Part shown: positions 56,428 to 64,000 of the stretch, one piece after another
How the letters are laid out: the number at the start of each line of letters is the position of its first letter
Position numbering within the stretch: the stretch's first letter is position 1
Origin: VYFG01 sp965248685
GTDB taxonomy: Bacteria; Pseudomonadota; Gammaproteobacteria; Arenicellales; Poriferihabitantaceae
Assembly: GCA_965248685.1 (NCBI GenBank)
Contig: CBDFKC010000003.1
Location: 1,736,001 to 1,800,000, forward strand
DNA: 64,000 nucleotides
Reading direction: 5' to 3'
Notes under the pieces: model-generated
Databases searched by the model: none
Told to the model about the DNA's origin: nothing
What the model saw: the letters and a program-made list of their open reading frames with translations, nothing else
Translations under genes and position numbers: made by a program

Positions 56428-57363
56428 TTGGGGGATTCCGCCTTGTCGAGTGGAAATATAATAAACAGTCGCCAGTATGAGCAACATGTCCCCGCTGCAG
56501 TGACTTTTAGTAGCAAAGAGCGAAACTGGCAGGGCATTCTTCTCACTGGATACCAATACCCACGGCAGGTAGAACCCAATCCGAGGCCAGGGACGGAAGA
56601 TCATATATTGGGGTACATTGCGTCTGGCGCACAATCAGGAGCGTATTGTTATGCAAGCGATTCCTGGAGGCCATATGCGTCAACCAAAGGTGATTGGATA
56701 ATCCAGCAAGCGTTCGAGAATCAACAGGTGGACTTCCACTGGAACGCATGCTGTGATGCCGTGGTGCCGCTTTTTAGTTATTTGATCCATATTTCTCCAA
56801 AGTTGTTAAAAAAGTCCGCCCTGGAATCGTTTGATAAAAATGACGGTGAAGTCGAACTACCCCATCAGATTGGTTTTCAAGATTCATTGATGGAGTCACT
56901 GGTTTTTGCAGTTAAACGGGAAATGGAATTTGGTAACCCCGGAGGGCGTCTGTACGTCGAAACCGCGACAGAATTGCTGGCAATACACCTTTTACAACGC
57001 TATTGTCGCCTGCGCGGCCGGACCCCGAGTCCCAGGATTGGTTTTCCTTCACAAAGGCTTGGTCGGGTAATTGATTATATCCATGTGAATTTAGATCAGG
57101 ATCTATCGCTAAATTGTCTTGCCGATATCGCATGTTTGAGTACCTATCACTTTGCCAGGACGTTTAAGAAAGCTATCGGTCGGGCGCCTCACCAATACGT
57201 CATGCAATGCCGACTCGAAAAAGCCAGGATTCTGCTAACCACCACAGACCGATCGATTACCCAGATCGCTCTGGATACGGGATGGCGAAATCCGAGTACC
57301 TTCAGTACCATATTCAAGGCCCAAGCTGGAATGGTGCCAAGCAAATACCGCAAGAATCGTTAA
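56428..57363 (+). CDS. AraC-family transcriptional regulator
   Basis: 311 residues. A ligand-binding-like N-terminal domain is followed by two complete HTHs at the C-terminus: LSLNCLADIACLSTYHFARTF and ITQIALDTGWRNPSTFSTIF. The first ~25 residues are poorly conserved, so the start could lie further in. It is divergent from the LysR gene over ~220 bp. Confidence 0.9.
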   Translation: MGDSALSSGNIINSRQYEQHVPAAVTFSSKERNWQGILLTGYQYPRQVEPNPRPGTEDHILGYIASGAQSGAYCYASDSWRPYASTKGDWIIQQAFENQQVDFHWNACCDAVVPLFSYLIHISPKLLKKSALESFDKNDGEVELPHQIGFQDSLMESLVFAVKREMEFGNPGGRLYVETATELLAIHLLQRYCRLRGRTPSPRIGFPSQRLGRVIDYIHVNLDQDLSLNCLADIACLSTYHFARTFKKAIGRAPHQYVMQCRLEKARILLTTTDRSITQIALDTGWRNPSTFSTIFKAQAGMVPSKYRKNR

Positions 57364-57582
57364 TTTTGTGGCAAAAAACCTAACTTTAGATTCCCTGAAT
57401 ACTGTTTCCAGCGCTAAATCTTAAGGCGGTCCAATTCTGTCTTTTCATTCCAGCCCAACAGCATCATATGTCATTAATATTTATGACAGTTTGGTAACCC
57501 AATAGACTTTGGGGAAAAGACTGTTTATTCTTCATTAAAAAACTAGGCAATTACTTGTTAATTGCTATTTGGGGAACTGCGG

Positions 57583-57948
57583 TTGATTAAAGTATTGGTG
57601 ATTGATGATGAGGCTCTGGCCCGACACCGGGTTTGTAAATTGTTGGCTGCCAACGATGCGGTACAAATTATTGGTGAATGCCAAAATGGGGCAGATACCA
57701 TTGACACCATTAAAACCAAGCGACCAGACCTAATCTATCTGGATATTCAATTGCCGGATATGACAGGATTCGATGTGCTGGAGGCGATTCCAAAGCAAGT
57801 CATGCCCATGGTGATTTTTATTACTGCATACGATCAATATGCGATTAAAGCATTCGATGTGTTTTCATTTGACTATATGTTGAAACCGTTTTCCACTGAG
57901 CGTTTTCAAATTTCGTTACAAAATGCGATTGAAACACTTTCCAGGTAA
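57583..57948 (+). CDS. stand-alone response-regulator receiver domain
   Basis: About 122 residues. LIKVLVIDDEALARHRVCKL gives the acidic pocket, LIYLDIQLPDMTGFDVLE the phospho-acceptor Asp and FDYMLKPF the Lys. The sequence resembles the N-terminus of AlgR/LytTR regulators but ends at NAIETLSR where a LytTR domain would begin. GGGGA 7 bp before the TTG at 57583 supports that start over the TTG at 57562. No kinase is nearby. Confidence 0.85.
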   Translation: MIKVLVIDDEALARHRVCKLLAANDAVQIIGECQNGADTIDTIKTKRPDLIYLDIQLPDMTGFDVLEAIPKQVMPMVIFITAYDQYAIKAFDVFSFDYMLKPFSTERFQISLQNAIETLSR

Positions 57949-58051
57949 CATCCTCTAATAGTTTCGCTTATCCAGTCCGGCGTTTGCTAACCCCCGCTTC
58001 CACGAACAGCTCGTTTAATCATCTTATATCAATCTACTTTCAATTCAAATT

Positions 58052-58609
58052 ATGGCGTCTTTGCAGGATCAATTACTTAAAGCGGGTCTGGTTGACAAGA
58101 ATACTGCCAAGAAAGTTCATAAGGAAAAGCACAAGCAAGTCAAGGTTGCGCGTAAGTCAAATCGACCGGAGGTTGATCAAACAAAACTTTCGGCGGAACA
58201 ATTGCAAACCAAACAAGTTGAACGGGACCGGGCACTAAATAGGCGGCATCAGGAGCAGGCGCAAATTAAATCTGTCCAAGCGCAAATTGCCCAGTTGATT
58301 GCGCTGAATAAAGTGGATCGGACTGACGGCGAGATTGGATACAGCTTTGTCCACCAAAAAGTAGTAAAAAAAATCTATCTCAACGCGCTACAAAAAAACC
58401 ATCTGGCCCAGGGTCGATTGGAAATTGTTTGTATCGAGAAAAAGCAACAATCCGATTACGAACTGGTGCCGTTTCAAGTGGCTGAGAAAATTGCAGCGAG
58501 AGACCCTCTTCGGTTGGTCCAGATAAACCGGCAGCAGGATACAGAAACGCCGCCAGCAGAAGATGATCCCTATGCCGATTTTCAGGTTCCAGACGACCTG
58601 TCATGGTGA
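58052..58609 (+). CDS. yaiL: DUF2058 family protein (YaiL-like)
   Basis: 185 residues. The N-terminus MASLQDQLLKAGLVDKNTAK, then the strongly basic KKVHKEKHKQVKVARKSN, is typical. A coiled-coil-like Glu/Gln/Lys middle and a conserved C-terminal domain (YSFVHQKVVKKIYLNALQKN) follow. The family is a nucleic-acid-associated protein of Gammaproteobacteria with poorly known function. It overlaps the next gene by 7 bp. Confidence 0.92.
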   Translation: MASLQDQLLKAGLVDKNTAKKVHKEKHKQVKVARKSNRPEVDQTKLSAEQLQTKQVERDRALNRRHQEQAQIKSVQAQIAQLIALNKVDRTDGEIGYSFVHQKVVKKIYLNALQKNHLAQGRLEIVCIEKKQQSDYELVPFQVAEKIAARDPLRLVQINRQQDTETPPAEDDPYADFQVPDDLSW

Positions 58610-59520
58610 ATTTGGAAGTTGCAGTTGAGCGCCTGGCGGGTTCACTTGGTGCCTCGGTCGAAGGCATCTCATTGTCGGCTGCCACCGATAACGATATCGA
58701 ATCGATCAAGTCATTGTTGCTTGAGCATCTGGTTCTGTTTTTTCCCGACCAGCATCTTGACATTGCATCCCACGTTTCACTTGGTCGCCGTTTTGGTCAA
58801 CTCGAATCGCATCCAAATCTGAATAACCCAATCACCCAACACCCGGAAGTGTTTGAACTTGCGGCGAGTCACGGTGGCGTTGCCGACGAATGGCATAGTG
58901 ATATAACCTTTCAGCGCCACCCATCGATTATGTCAATTTTGAATATGGTTGAATGTCCAACCGTAGGAGGTGACACGCTGTGGGCCAGCGCCTACGCTGC
59001 GTATGAAGGATTGTCGGCGCCGCTACGTAATATGTGTGATGGGTTGACCGCACTGCATGACGCAGCGCCCCATGGTAAACCAGAAGTTACCGCGATCCAT
59101 CCAGTGGTTCGTCTGCATCCTGAAACCGGGCGCAAGGCATTGTTTGTTAACGAGCATTTTACTCGGCGTATTGTCGAGTTGAGTGCCCAGGAAAGTCGAA
59201 TGTTGCTCGAGTATTTGATTGGCTGGATAGCGAGTCCCCGATTCACCGTTCGATACAAGTGGCATCAAGGGACCATTGCAATCTGGGATAATCGATGCAC
59301 CCAGCATTTTGTGTTAAATGATTTTGATGAGCAGCGTGTCATCCAACGCGTAACTATTACCGGTGATACTCCACAATCCGCTGAATCGCCGCGTTGGCAG
59401 CCTTATACGCGAACCCAGAATGTCGGCGCGACCAGCCGTTTCGACCAACAACTGAATCAACACCTTGGCCGTGATGTAATGACCCTGGATTCCAATAGCA
59501 GAGACAAAGTGAAGTCATGA
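58603..59520 (+). CDS. TauD/TfdA-family 2-oxoglutarate dioxygenase
   Basis: 305 residues. Iron ligands are seen in EWHSDITFQ (His-X-Asp) and, distally, in TIAIWDNRCTQHFVLNDF (His), with RVIQRVTITGD giving the 2-oxoglutarate Arg. It would hydroxylate an unidentified small substrate. It overlaps DUF2058 by 7 bp and the following spermidine-synthase-like gene by 4 bp, so the three are likely translated together. Confidence 0.92.
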   Translation: MVNLEVAVERLAGSLGASVEGISLSAATDNDIESIKSLLLEHLVLFFPDQHLDIASHVSLGRRFGQLESHPNLNNPITQHPEVFELAASHGGVADEWHSDITFQRHPSIMSILNMVECPTVGGDTLWASAYAAYEGLSAPLRNMCDGLTALHDAAPHGKPEVTAIHPVVRLHPETGRKALFVNEHFTRRIVELSAQESRMLLEYLIGWIASPRFTVRYKWHQGTIAIWDNRCTQHFVLNDFDEQRVIQRVTITGDTPQSAESPRWQPYTRTQNVGATSRFDQQLNQHLGRDVMTLDSNSRDKVKS

Positions 59521-60257
59521 CGTCAATTTTCGAGGAACTCGATTTTCAGAAAACACCGTTAGGTGAAATTAGCTTGCGGCGTCGCTCAGAACCAAGGCTT
59601 GATAATATTGTATTGTACGAGGTCAAGTTGGGAGACGAATTCTTGATGTCCAGTTTGTTTGTCGAGGCAGAAGTTCAGCTGGCAAACCTGGGGTTGGAAG
59701 CGCTGGAGCGAAATCTGGTAAAGCCGGAAACTGGTTTCGACGTGGTGGTAGGGGGGCTTGGTTTGGGATATACCGCGGCGGCGGCGCTTAAGTATCCTTC
59801 GCTTGGATCGCTGCGCGTAGTTGAAGTGATGGAACCGGTAATTGATTGGCATCGAAATGGCCTGGTGCCACTGGGCCCAGAGCTTCATGCAGACCAACGC
59901 TGCGAACTGATCCAGGGAGATTTTTTCGCTATCACAGCATCAGATCATGGCGGATTTTACGCCTCAAATCCCAACCAGCTGGCCCATGGGGTATTGCTTG
60001 ATATCGATCATTCCCCGAGCCATTGGCTCAACCCGCAAAACCAGAGCTTGTATACCCAGTCTGGATTATCCAGGCTCTCGACTAAGCTACATTCTGGAGG
60101 GCTCTTCGGAGTATGGTCCAACGATCCGCCAGAGCCAGAATTTTGCAAGTTGCTCGAATCCGTATTCTCAACTTCCCGGGCGGACGTGGTTACTTTCGCG
60201 AATCCCTATACTGGCGGAGAGTCATCCAACACAGTCTATTTGGCCCATACATATTAA
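59517..60257 (+). CDS. spermidine synthase-like protein
   Basis: 246 residues with a Rossmann core: FDVVVGGLGLGYTAAAALKY (SAM-type loop), LRVVEVMEPVIDWHRNGLVP and LIQGDFFAI, as in aminopropyltransferase-like enzymes. The short N-terminal part and unusual acceptor region make true spermidine synthesis uncertain. It starts inside the TauD stop (ATGA overlap), which suggests a shared pathway. It is convergent with the caspase gene. Confidence 0.8.
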   Translation: MTSIFEELDFQKTPLGEISLRRRSEPRLDNIVLYEVKLGDEFLMSSLFVEAEVQLANLGLEALERNLVKPETGFDVVVGGLGLGYTAAAALKYPSLGSLRVVEVMEPVIDWHRNGLVPLGPELHADQRCELIQGDFFAITASDHGGFYASNPNQLAHGVLLDIDHSPSHWLNPQNQSLYTQSGLSRLSTKLHSGGLFGVWSNDPPEPEFCKLLESVFSTSRADVVTFANPYTGGESSNTVYLAHTY

Positions 60258-60312
60258 CTGGGCGCTATCCGTAAGTTGGAATTACTTTCCCGGACCAACC
60301 TGAACAACAGGA

Positions 60313-62535
60313 TTACTTGGTAAAGTCCCAGGCGTAGCGTACGCGACCCGCGCAGTTCTGCTCCATATGCAGACAGGTGATAGTTGCATCACCACTCTTT
60401 TCCAATACACTTTTGCCATCGATCACGTCGATTCCCCGGGTCGCAAAGCGCCAATCTACCGCCATACTTTTCCTGCATATGTTGTAGATTCTAAACTTGT
60501 ACTCGACGTCCATACAGGTGTCCTGGACAACCGAGTGACAGGAGTTGGTTTTCGAACGCACGAAAGCAGATTGAAGTACTTCCAACTGAATACAGGGCTT
60601 GCCGGATCTCGCGGCGGGCTGGAAGCATTCCGGACACAGTTCCGGCGGCCTCTGGGGCGTTGGCGCAGCCAAAGCAACCTCTACCTCCTTAGGTTTTTCT
60701 TTCACCTTGATTACCGCCGGCTTCGGCTTGGTCTTTTTGACCTTCGTTACCGTGCTGGATGTAGTGGTCTTTTTCTTGGTTTTAGACTGGTTGCTTGAGG
60801 TTGAGCTGTCCGAATCAAAAATCGAAAATACACCATCCGACTCGGTAGAGCTTTCTACCGCGACAGCATCGGTAACTTCTTCAGTCGCTGCAGCTGCCCG
60901 GGAAGCAGTTTCGGTTTCAGTTGCGACCTGACTGGTATTGGTCTGGGTTGCCGCCTGGACCGCCGTACTGGCCTGAGAGGCTAATTGAATAGTATTGGTC
61001 GGTTGGTAAGCGGATTGATTAATGTCGCTGATAAGAGAACTGGTTGCCCGGGAACTTGACGGTACAGAATCGCCCTGGGTGGACACAGACTGGGAACCAG
61101 TTTGTGCGGATGAAGCCGTGGTGCCTGAACTGCCAAACAATTCTTCATAAAGTACCGCGCTATCAACGTTTGGATCACTGGAAGAATTCGCAACTGTAGT
61201 ACTCCCGCTCTGGGAACTGACAGCGACCTTTAGTTGGGATGCACTGGTATTACTCACTGCCACGGTAGAGGCATTCGCAGTATTTTTTGACGCTATGGTC
61301 GTTTCCGTCACATTGGATTTTCGGCCCGAGCCCTGGGCACGACGCACTGCATCCTCGAGCTCCTCCAGGGCGGGGTGTTCCGCATTCACCATCTTAAGAT
61401 TGTTCAGGTGTTGGGTTGCTTTGGTCAAGCGATGGGCTTTGAGCGCGCGTTCGGCCCAGCCGATATATTTAATCGCAATATTGTCGAGCCCTTCAAACGC
61501 AGCAATATTGTAGGGGTCTCTCTCAAGCACTTTCTGATAACAATTGAGAGCGGAACCACCAGCTCCGGTTGTCAATCGATTGGCAAGAAAATGCCGATCG
61601 CAAATTCGCAGTAATCCATCGGTATCGATACCAGATTTTAACGTGCTCGTGGGTTGCGAAACCGATCCTACTGAAGAGTTTGCATAGCCATTTTCGCCTT
61701 GTTCATTGGCTGGTGACAGGGCCGCAACCTGTTGGTTGAGTATGACGTTGCTGGTCAACGATGATGCTGACCATGGGACCTGATCGTTTCCCGTATCCTT
61801 CATCACTGCAACCCGGGTTCTGAGAACAACTTGATCCAGGGCTAATCCGGGGATTTTCAAATGCTTGATGAGGTTACCGGTGAGAACGCCATTGCGGCCA
61901 GGTCCATCCGAGGCTGTTTTATTTGGCGCCGTGGCGTACAACAATAGTGAGCCTACCGGGGATTCCATACGGGCGAGCCCTCTGGACCCGGAGCGGGAAT
62001 TCACCGCAAACGGGTTGTTGCGGCAGGCGTCGAGAATCACGATGTTAACTGGATTTCTCGCAGTTTCCATTTTCGCCAGTATGCGGCTGGCATCAATGGT
62101 TTCAAACGCGATTTCATCTTCCGCCAGGATGTCTGCGCCAATAGGTACCAGGAAATTTCTACCATCGACCTGCAAGCCATGGCCGGCATAGTAAAACAGG
62201 CCGACGTCGGCACGCGCGAGCTTATTGCCGAATTCCCGAATCGCCCGGTGCATTCCAACCCGAGTCATATCGGTTTGAAGATCCACTTCAAATCCAAGGT
62301 CCTTTAATGTGTTCGCCATATCCCTGGCATCATTGGCTGGATTATCGAGCGGCGACCAATCGTATCCACCGTTACCGATTACCAGCGCAACCCGGGTTTC
62401 TGCATTCGCCATTTGACTAAAAAATAACAGCGAAAGTATTAAAGTTGCCATCTGTACAAAGCTGATACCACCAGATGGCAAATGGAGTCGCAGATTAAAT
62501 CTACTGTTCACATTGTCCACCGCCTTGTTCATCAA
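60313..62535 (-). CDS. secreted caspase-family (C14) protein
   Basis: 740 residues. An N-terminal hydrophobic segment with AMANAE-like signal end (FFSQMANAETR) precedes a caspase domain with catalytic H119 in FYYAGHGLQVDG and C171 in VILDACRNNPF. A Ser/Thr-rich and Lys-rich linker (~430-620) follows. The last ~90 residues have many cysteines (LCPECFQ, SCHSVVQDTC, CRKS, CLHMEQNC). It is probably a periplasmic or exported protease or regulator. An upstream pair of ATG codons starts it. Confidence 0.88.
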   Translation of the reverse strand: MMNKAVDNVNSRFNLRLHLPSGGISFVQMATLILSLLFFSQMANAETRVALVIGNGGYDWSPLDNPANDARDMANTLKDLGFEVDLQTDMTRVGMHRAIREFGNKLARADVGLFYYAGHGLQVDGRNFLVPIGADILAEDEIAFETIDASRILAKMETARNPVNIVILDACRNNPFAVNSRSGSRGLARMESPVGSLLLYATAPNKTASDGPGRNGVLTGNLIKHLKIPGLALDQVVLRTRVAVMKDTGNDQVPWSASSLTSNVILNQQVAALSPANEQGENGYANSSVGSVSQPTSTLKSGIDTDGLLRICDRHFLANRLTTGAGGSALNCYQKVLERDPYNIAAFEGLDNIAIKYIGWAERALKAHRLTKATQHLNNLKMVNAEHPALEELEDAVRRAQGSGRKSNVTETTIASKNTANASTVAVSNTSASQLKVAVSSQSGSTTVANSSSDPNVDSAVLYEELFGSSGTTASSAQTGSQSVSTQGDSVPSSSRATSSLISDINQSAYQPTNTIQLASQASTAVQAATQTNTSQVATETETASRAAAATEEVTDAVAVESSTESDGVFSIFDSDSSTSSNQSKTKKKTTTSSTVTKVKKTKPKPAVIKVKEKPKEVEVALAAPTPQRPPELCPECFQPAARSGKPCIQLEVLQSAFVRSKTNSCHSVVQDTCMDVEYKFRIYNICRKSMAVDWRFATRGIDVIDGKSVLEKSGDATITCLHMEQNCAGRVRYAWDFTK

Positions 62536-62743
62536 TTATTCCTCACCTATATAATATGTGTTAATTATAGCGAATGCGTGTTTCATTTAATGTGAACAAA
62601 TTCACATTGATCGCTGAATAACAGAAACGGAGTGGATTATCCTGAAACCCGAAATATTCGCTAATTCTAGCTAGTTATCTTCGTGTTATCAATGAGTTAG
62701 ATAATATCAATATTATCAGTATTTTTACCAAAAAATCCCGTCG

Positions 62744-63610
62744 ATGAAAATATCACCGCTTCACCCGGAATTTGCCGCCGAAATCACCGGCATGGATTTA
62801 TCCATGACTTTATCTACTAAGGATTTCGACCAAATCGATCAGGCTATCAATCAGTTTTCAGTGCTGGTGTTTCCAGGGCAAAATCTTGACGATCAGGCCC
62901 AGCTGACATTTTCCCGGCTGTTTGGGCCGAGCGAAGAAGACCATGTTGCTTACTATAGTCATGGCAAAATTCGCTATATTGGCCATGTGGGCAATATCGA
63001 TGATGCCGGACACAAACTGGCAAAAACCAATCGTGGTGTGAAGTCTCAGACTGGTAATAATATGTGGCATTCTGACAGTTCTTTCAGAGAAACGCCGAGC
63101 CTTTATTCCACTCTCTTTGCCTATGAAATTCCGGCGCAGGAGGGCGATACAGAATTTGCCAGTGGCCGCAGCGCCTATCAGCGATTGGACGACAATACCC
63201 GATCCTCGGTGGATAATCTGGTAGGAATTCATGACTATATTTATTCCCGAACCAAAGTGGGGCAAGACGCTGTCAGCCCAGGGCAGCGAACTTATATGCG
63301 ACCAGTACGACAACGACTGGTAAGAAAAAATCCGCTGACCAATCAGAGAAATCTGTTCGTTGGGTCCCATTTACGCGCAATCGAAGGGTGGTCTGATCAT
63401 GATGCGCGAGCATTAATTGATCGACTGATTGCCGAAGTTACCCGTCCGGCATCCCGATACCGCCATCGATGGACCGTGGGAGATTTTGTGATGTGGGATA
63501 ATCGATGTGTGTTGCACAGGGGTTGCGGTTATGATCCTGACCGCTTTCGTCGGCGCTTGCATCAAACCCGGGTGCGGGGTGCCGGGCCGACTCTGGAAGA
63601 ATCCATTTGA
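62744..63610 (+). CDS. TauD/TfdA-family 2-oxoglutarate dioxygenase
   Basis: 288 residues, TfdA-like. MKISPLHPEFAAEITGMDLS opens the protein. NNMWHSDSSFRE holds the iron His and Asp, GDFVMWDNRCVLHRG the distal His, and RRRLHQTRVRG the Arg for 2-oxoglutarate. It differs clearly from the copy at 58603. It is divergent from the caspase gene and 70 bp upstream of the agmatinase-like gene on the same strand. Confidence 0.93.
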   Translation: MKISPLHPEFAAEITGMDLSMTLSTKDFDQIDQAINQFSVLVFPGQNLDDQAQLTFSRLFGPSEEDHVAYYSHGKIRYIGHVGNIDDAGHKLAKTNRGVKSQTGNNMWHSDSSFRETPSLYSTLFAYEIPAQEGDTEFASGRSAYQRLDDNTRSSVDNLVGIHDYIYSRTKVGQDAVSPGQRTYMRPVRQRLVRKNPLTNQRNLFVGSHLRAIEGWSDHDARALIDRLIAEVTRPASRYRHRWTVGDFVMWDNRCVLHRGCGYDPDRFRRRLHQTRVRGAGPTLEESI

Positions 63611-63680
63611 TTCCAGCTATTTTTCAGTATTTTCCGAATTAGTTTTATCCGATACCGTTTTAACCGACACCGAGTGAAAA

Positions 63681-64000
63681 ATGTCTAAAAATCTATTTGT
63701 CTCTCCACTAACCTTCTTGTCACTTCCCCTGTCAGATAACTTCTCAGACGCCGACGTCGCCATCCTGGGAGTTCCTTATGACTGTGCCAGAAACATGATC
63801 CGTCATGGATCACGGCTCGGGCCAAATGCGGTACGTCACGCGTCGATCCTCACTGGAAAATTACTGGGTGACGCAGATCCGTCACCCTTCGATACGCTCA
63901 AAGTAGTTGATGCTGGTAATGTTGATTTGTCCCTTGAGGATATCGGTCAGGCGTTTGACCAGATTGAAAAGGCGATGGTCAGAATTTTAGCCAGCGACTG
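63681..64000 (+). CDS. agmatinase/arginase-family protein, 3' end outside the window
   Basis: The first 106 codons are present from the ATG at 63681. DVAILGVPYDCARNMIRHGS, then RLGPNAVRHAS, is the N-terminal ureohydrolase pattern, and KVVDAGNVDLSLEDIGQAFD resembles the D-G-D-V strand. The manganese ligands lie beyond the window. The family hydrolyses guanidino compounds to urea and an amine; which one is not decided. It is probably co-transcribed with the TauD gene. Confidence 0.8.
   Translation, partial: MSKNLFVSPLTFLSLPLSDNFSDADVAILGVPYDCARNMIRHGSRLGPNAVRHASILTGKLLGDADPSPFDTLKVVDAGNVDLSLEDIGQAFDQIEKAMVRILASD

Overview
The window looks like part of a gammaproteobacterial chromosome, probably from a marine or host-associated, possibly uncultured lineage. 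Reasons: a complete 14-gene nuoA-N operon with nuoC and nuoD as separate genes, a DUF2058 (YaiL-type) gene that is typical of Gammaproteobacteria, a YebE-like TerB-domain gene, c-type cytochromes, the aerobic benzoyl-CoA (box) pathway and two TauD/TfdA dioxygenases. No rRNA, tRNA or CRISPR array was recognised.

The first ~27 kb is accessory. From 1 to 6.4 kb, unrelated genes (a MocR regulator with a divergent MFS transporter, a lipoprotein, two orphan proteins, a cupin) are separated by copies of a 100-145 bp repeat with related imperfect inverted ends. The repeats recur roughly every 1.0-1.15 kb. An IS91-type element follows (6.44-8.97 kb), with a tyrosine recombinase and an HUH transposase. 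Next come an A+T-rich HxlR/membrane/GNAT islet, a truncated AraC-GyrI gene, a 1,000-residue ABC protein whose nucleotide-binding motifs are all degenerate and which ends in a cyclic-nucleotide-binding domain, and a methyltransferase. From 16.7 to 21.5 kb a LysR gene faces an unusual cluster: a URO-D superfamily protein, an AllA-like cupin and a dialkylglycine-decarboxylase-like class III PLP enzyme. From 21.6 to 25.7 kb there is a secreted transglycosylase-like protein, an internally deleted inverted IS91 copy, two more repeat copies, a LysE exporter and two 5'-truncated gene remnants abutting at one junction.

From 25.9 to 37.7 kb all genes are on the minus strand: an EamA exporter with a nonsense codon near its start, then (in transcription order) enoyl-CoA hydratase, benzoate-CoA ligase, alpha/beta hydrolase, BoxC, BoxB, a hotdog thioesterase and thiopurine methyltransferase. 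This set activates benzoate to its CoA ester, epoxidises it and cleaves the ring; boxA (the reductase) and boxD are not in the window. A glutamine-synthetase-like ligase and Ddl lie upstream. The nuo operon (37.9-52.4 kb) encodes the proton-pumping NADH:quinone oxidoreductase.

From 52.7 to 64 kb there is a glycine-repeat TerB-domain protein with a +1 frameshift near its C-terminus, two tandem cytochromes c, an FkbM methyltransferase, LysR and AraC regulators, a stand-alone response-regulator receiver, a tightly coupled DUF2058/TauD/spermidine-synthase-like trio, a secreted caspase-family protein, a second TauD and the start of an agmatinase/arginase-family gene running off the window.
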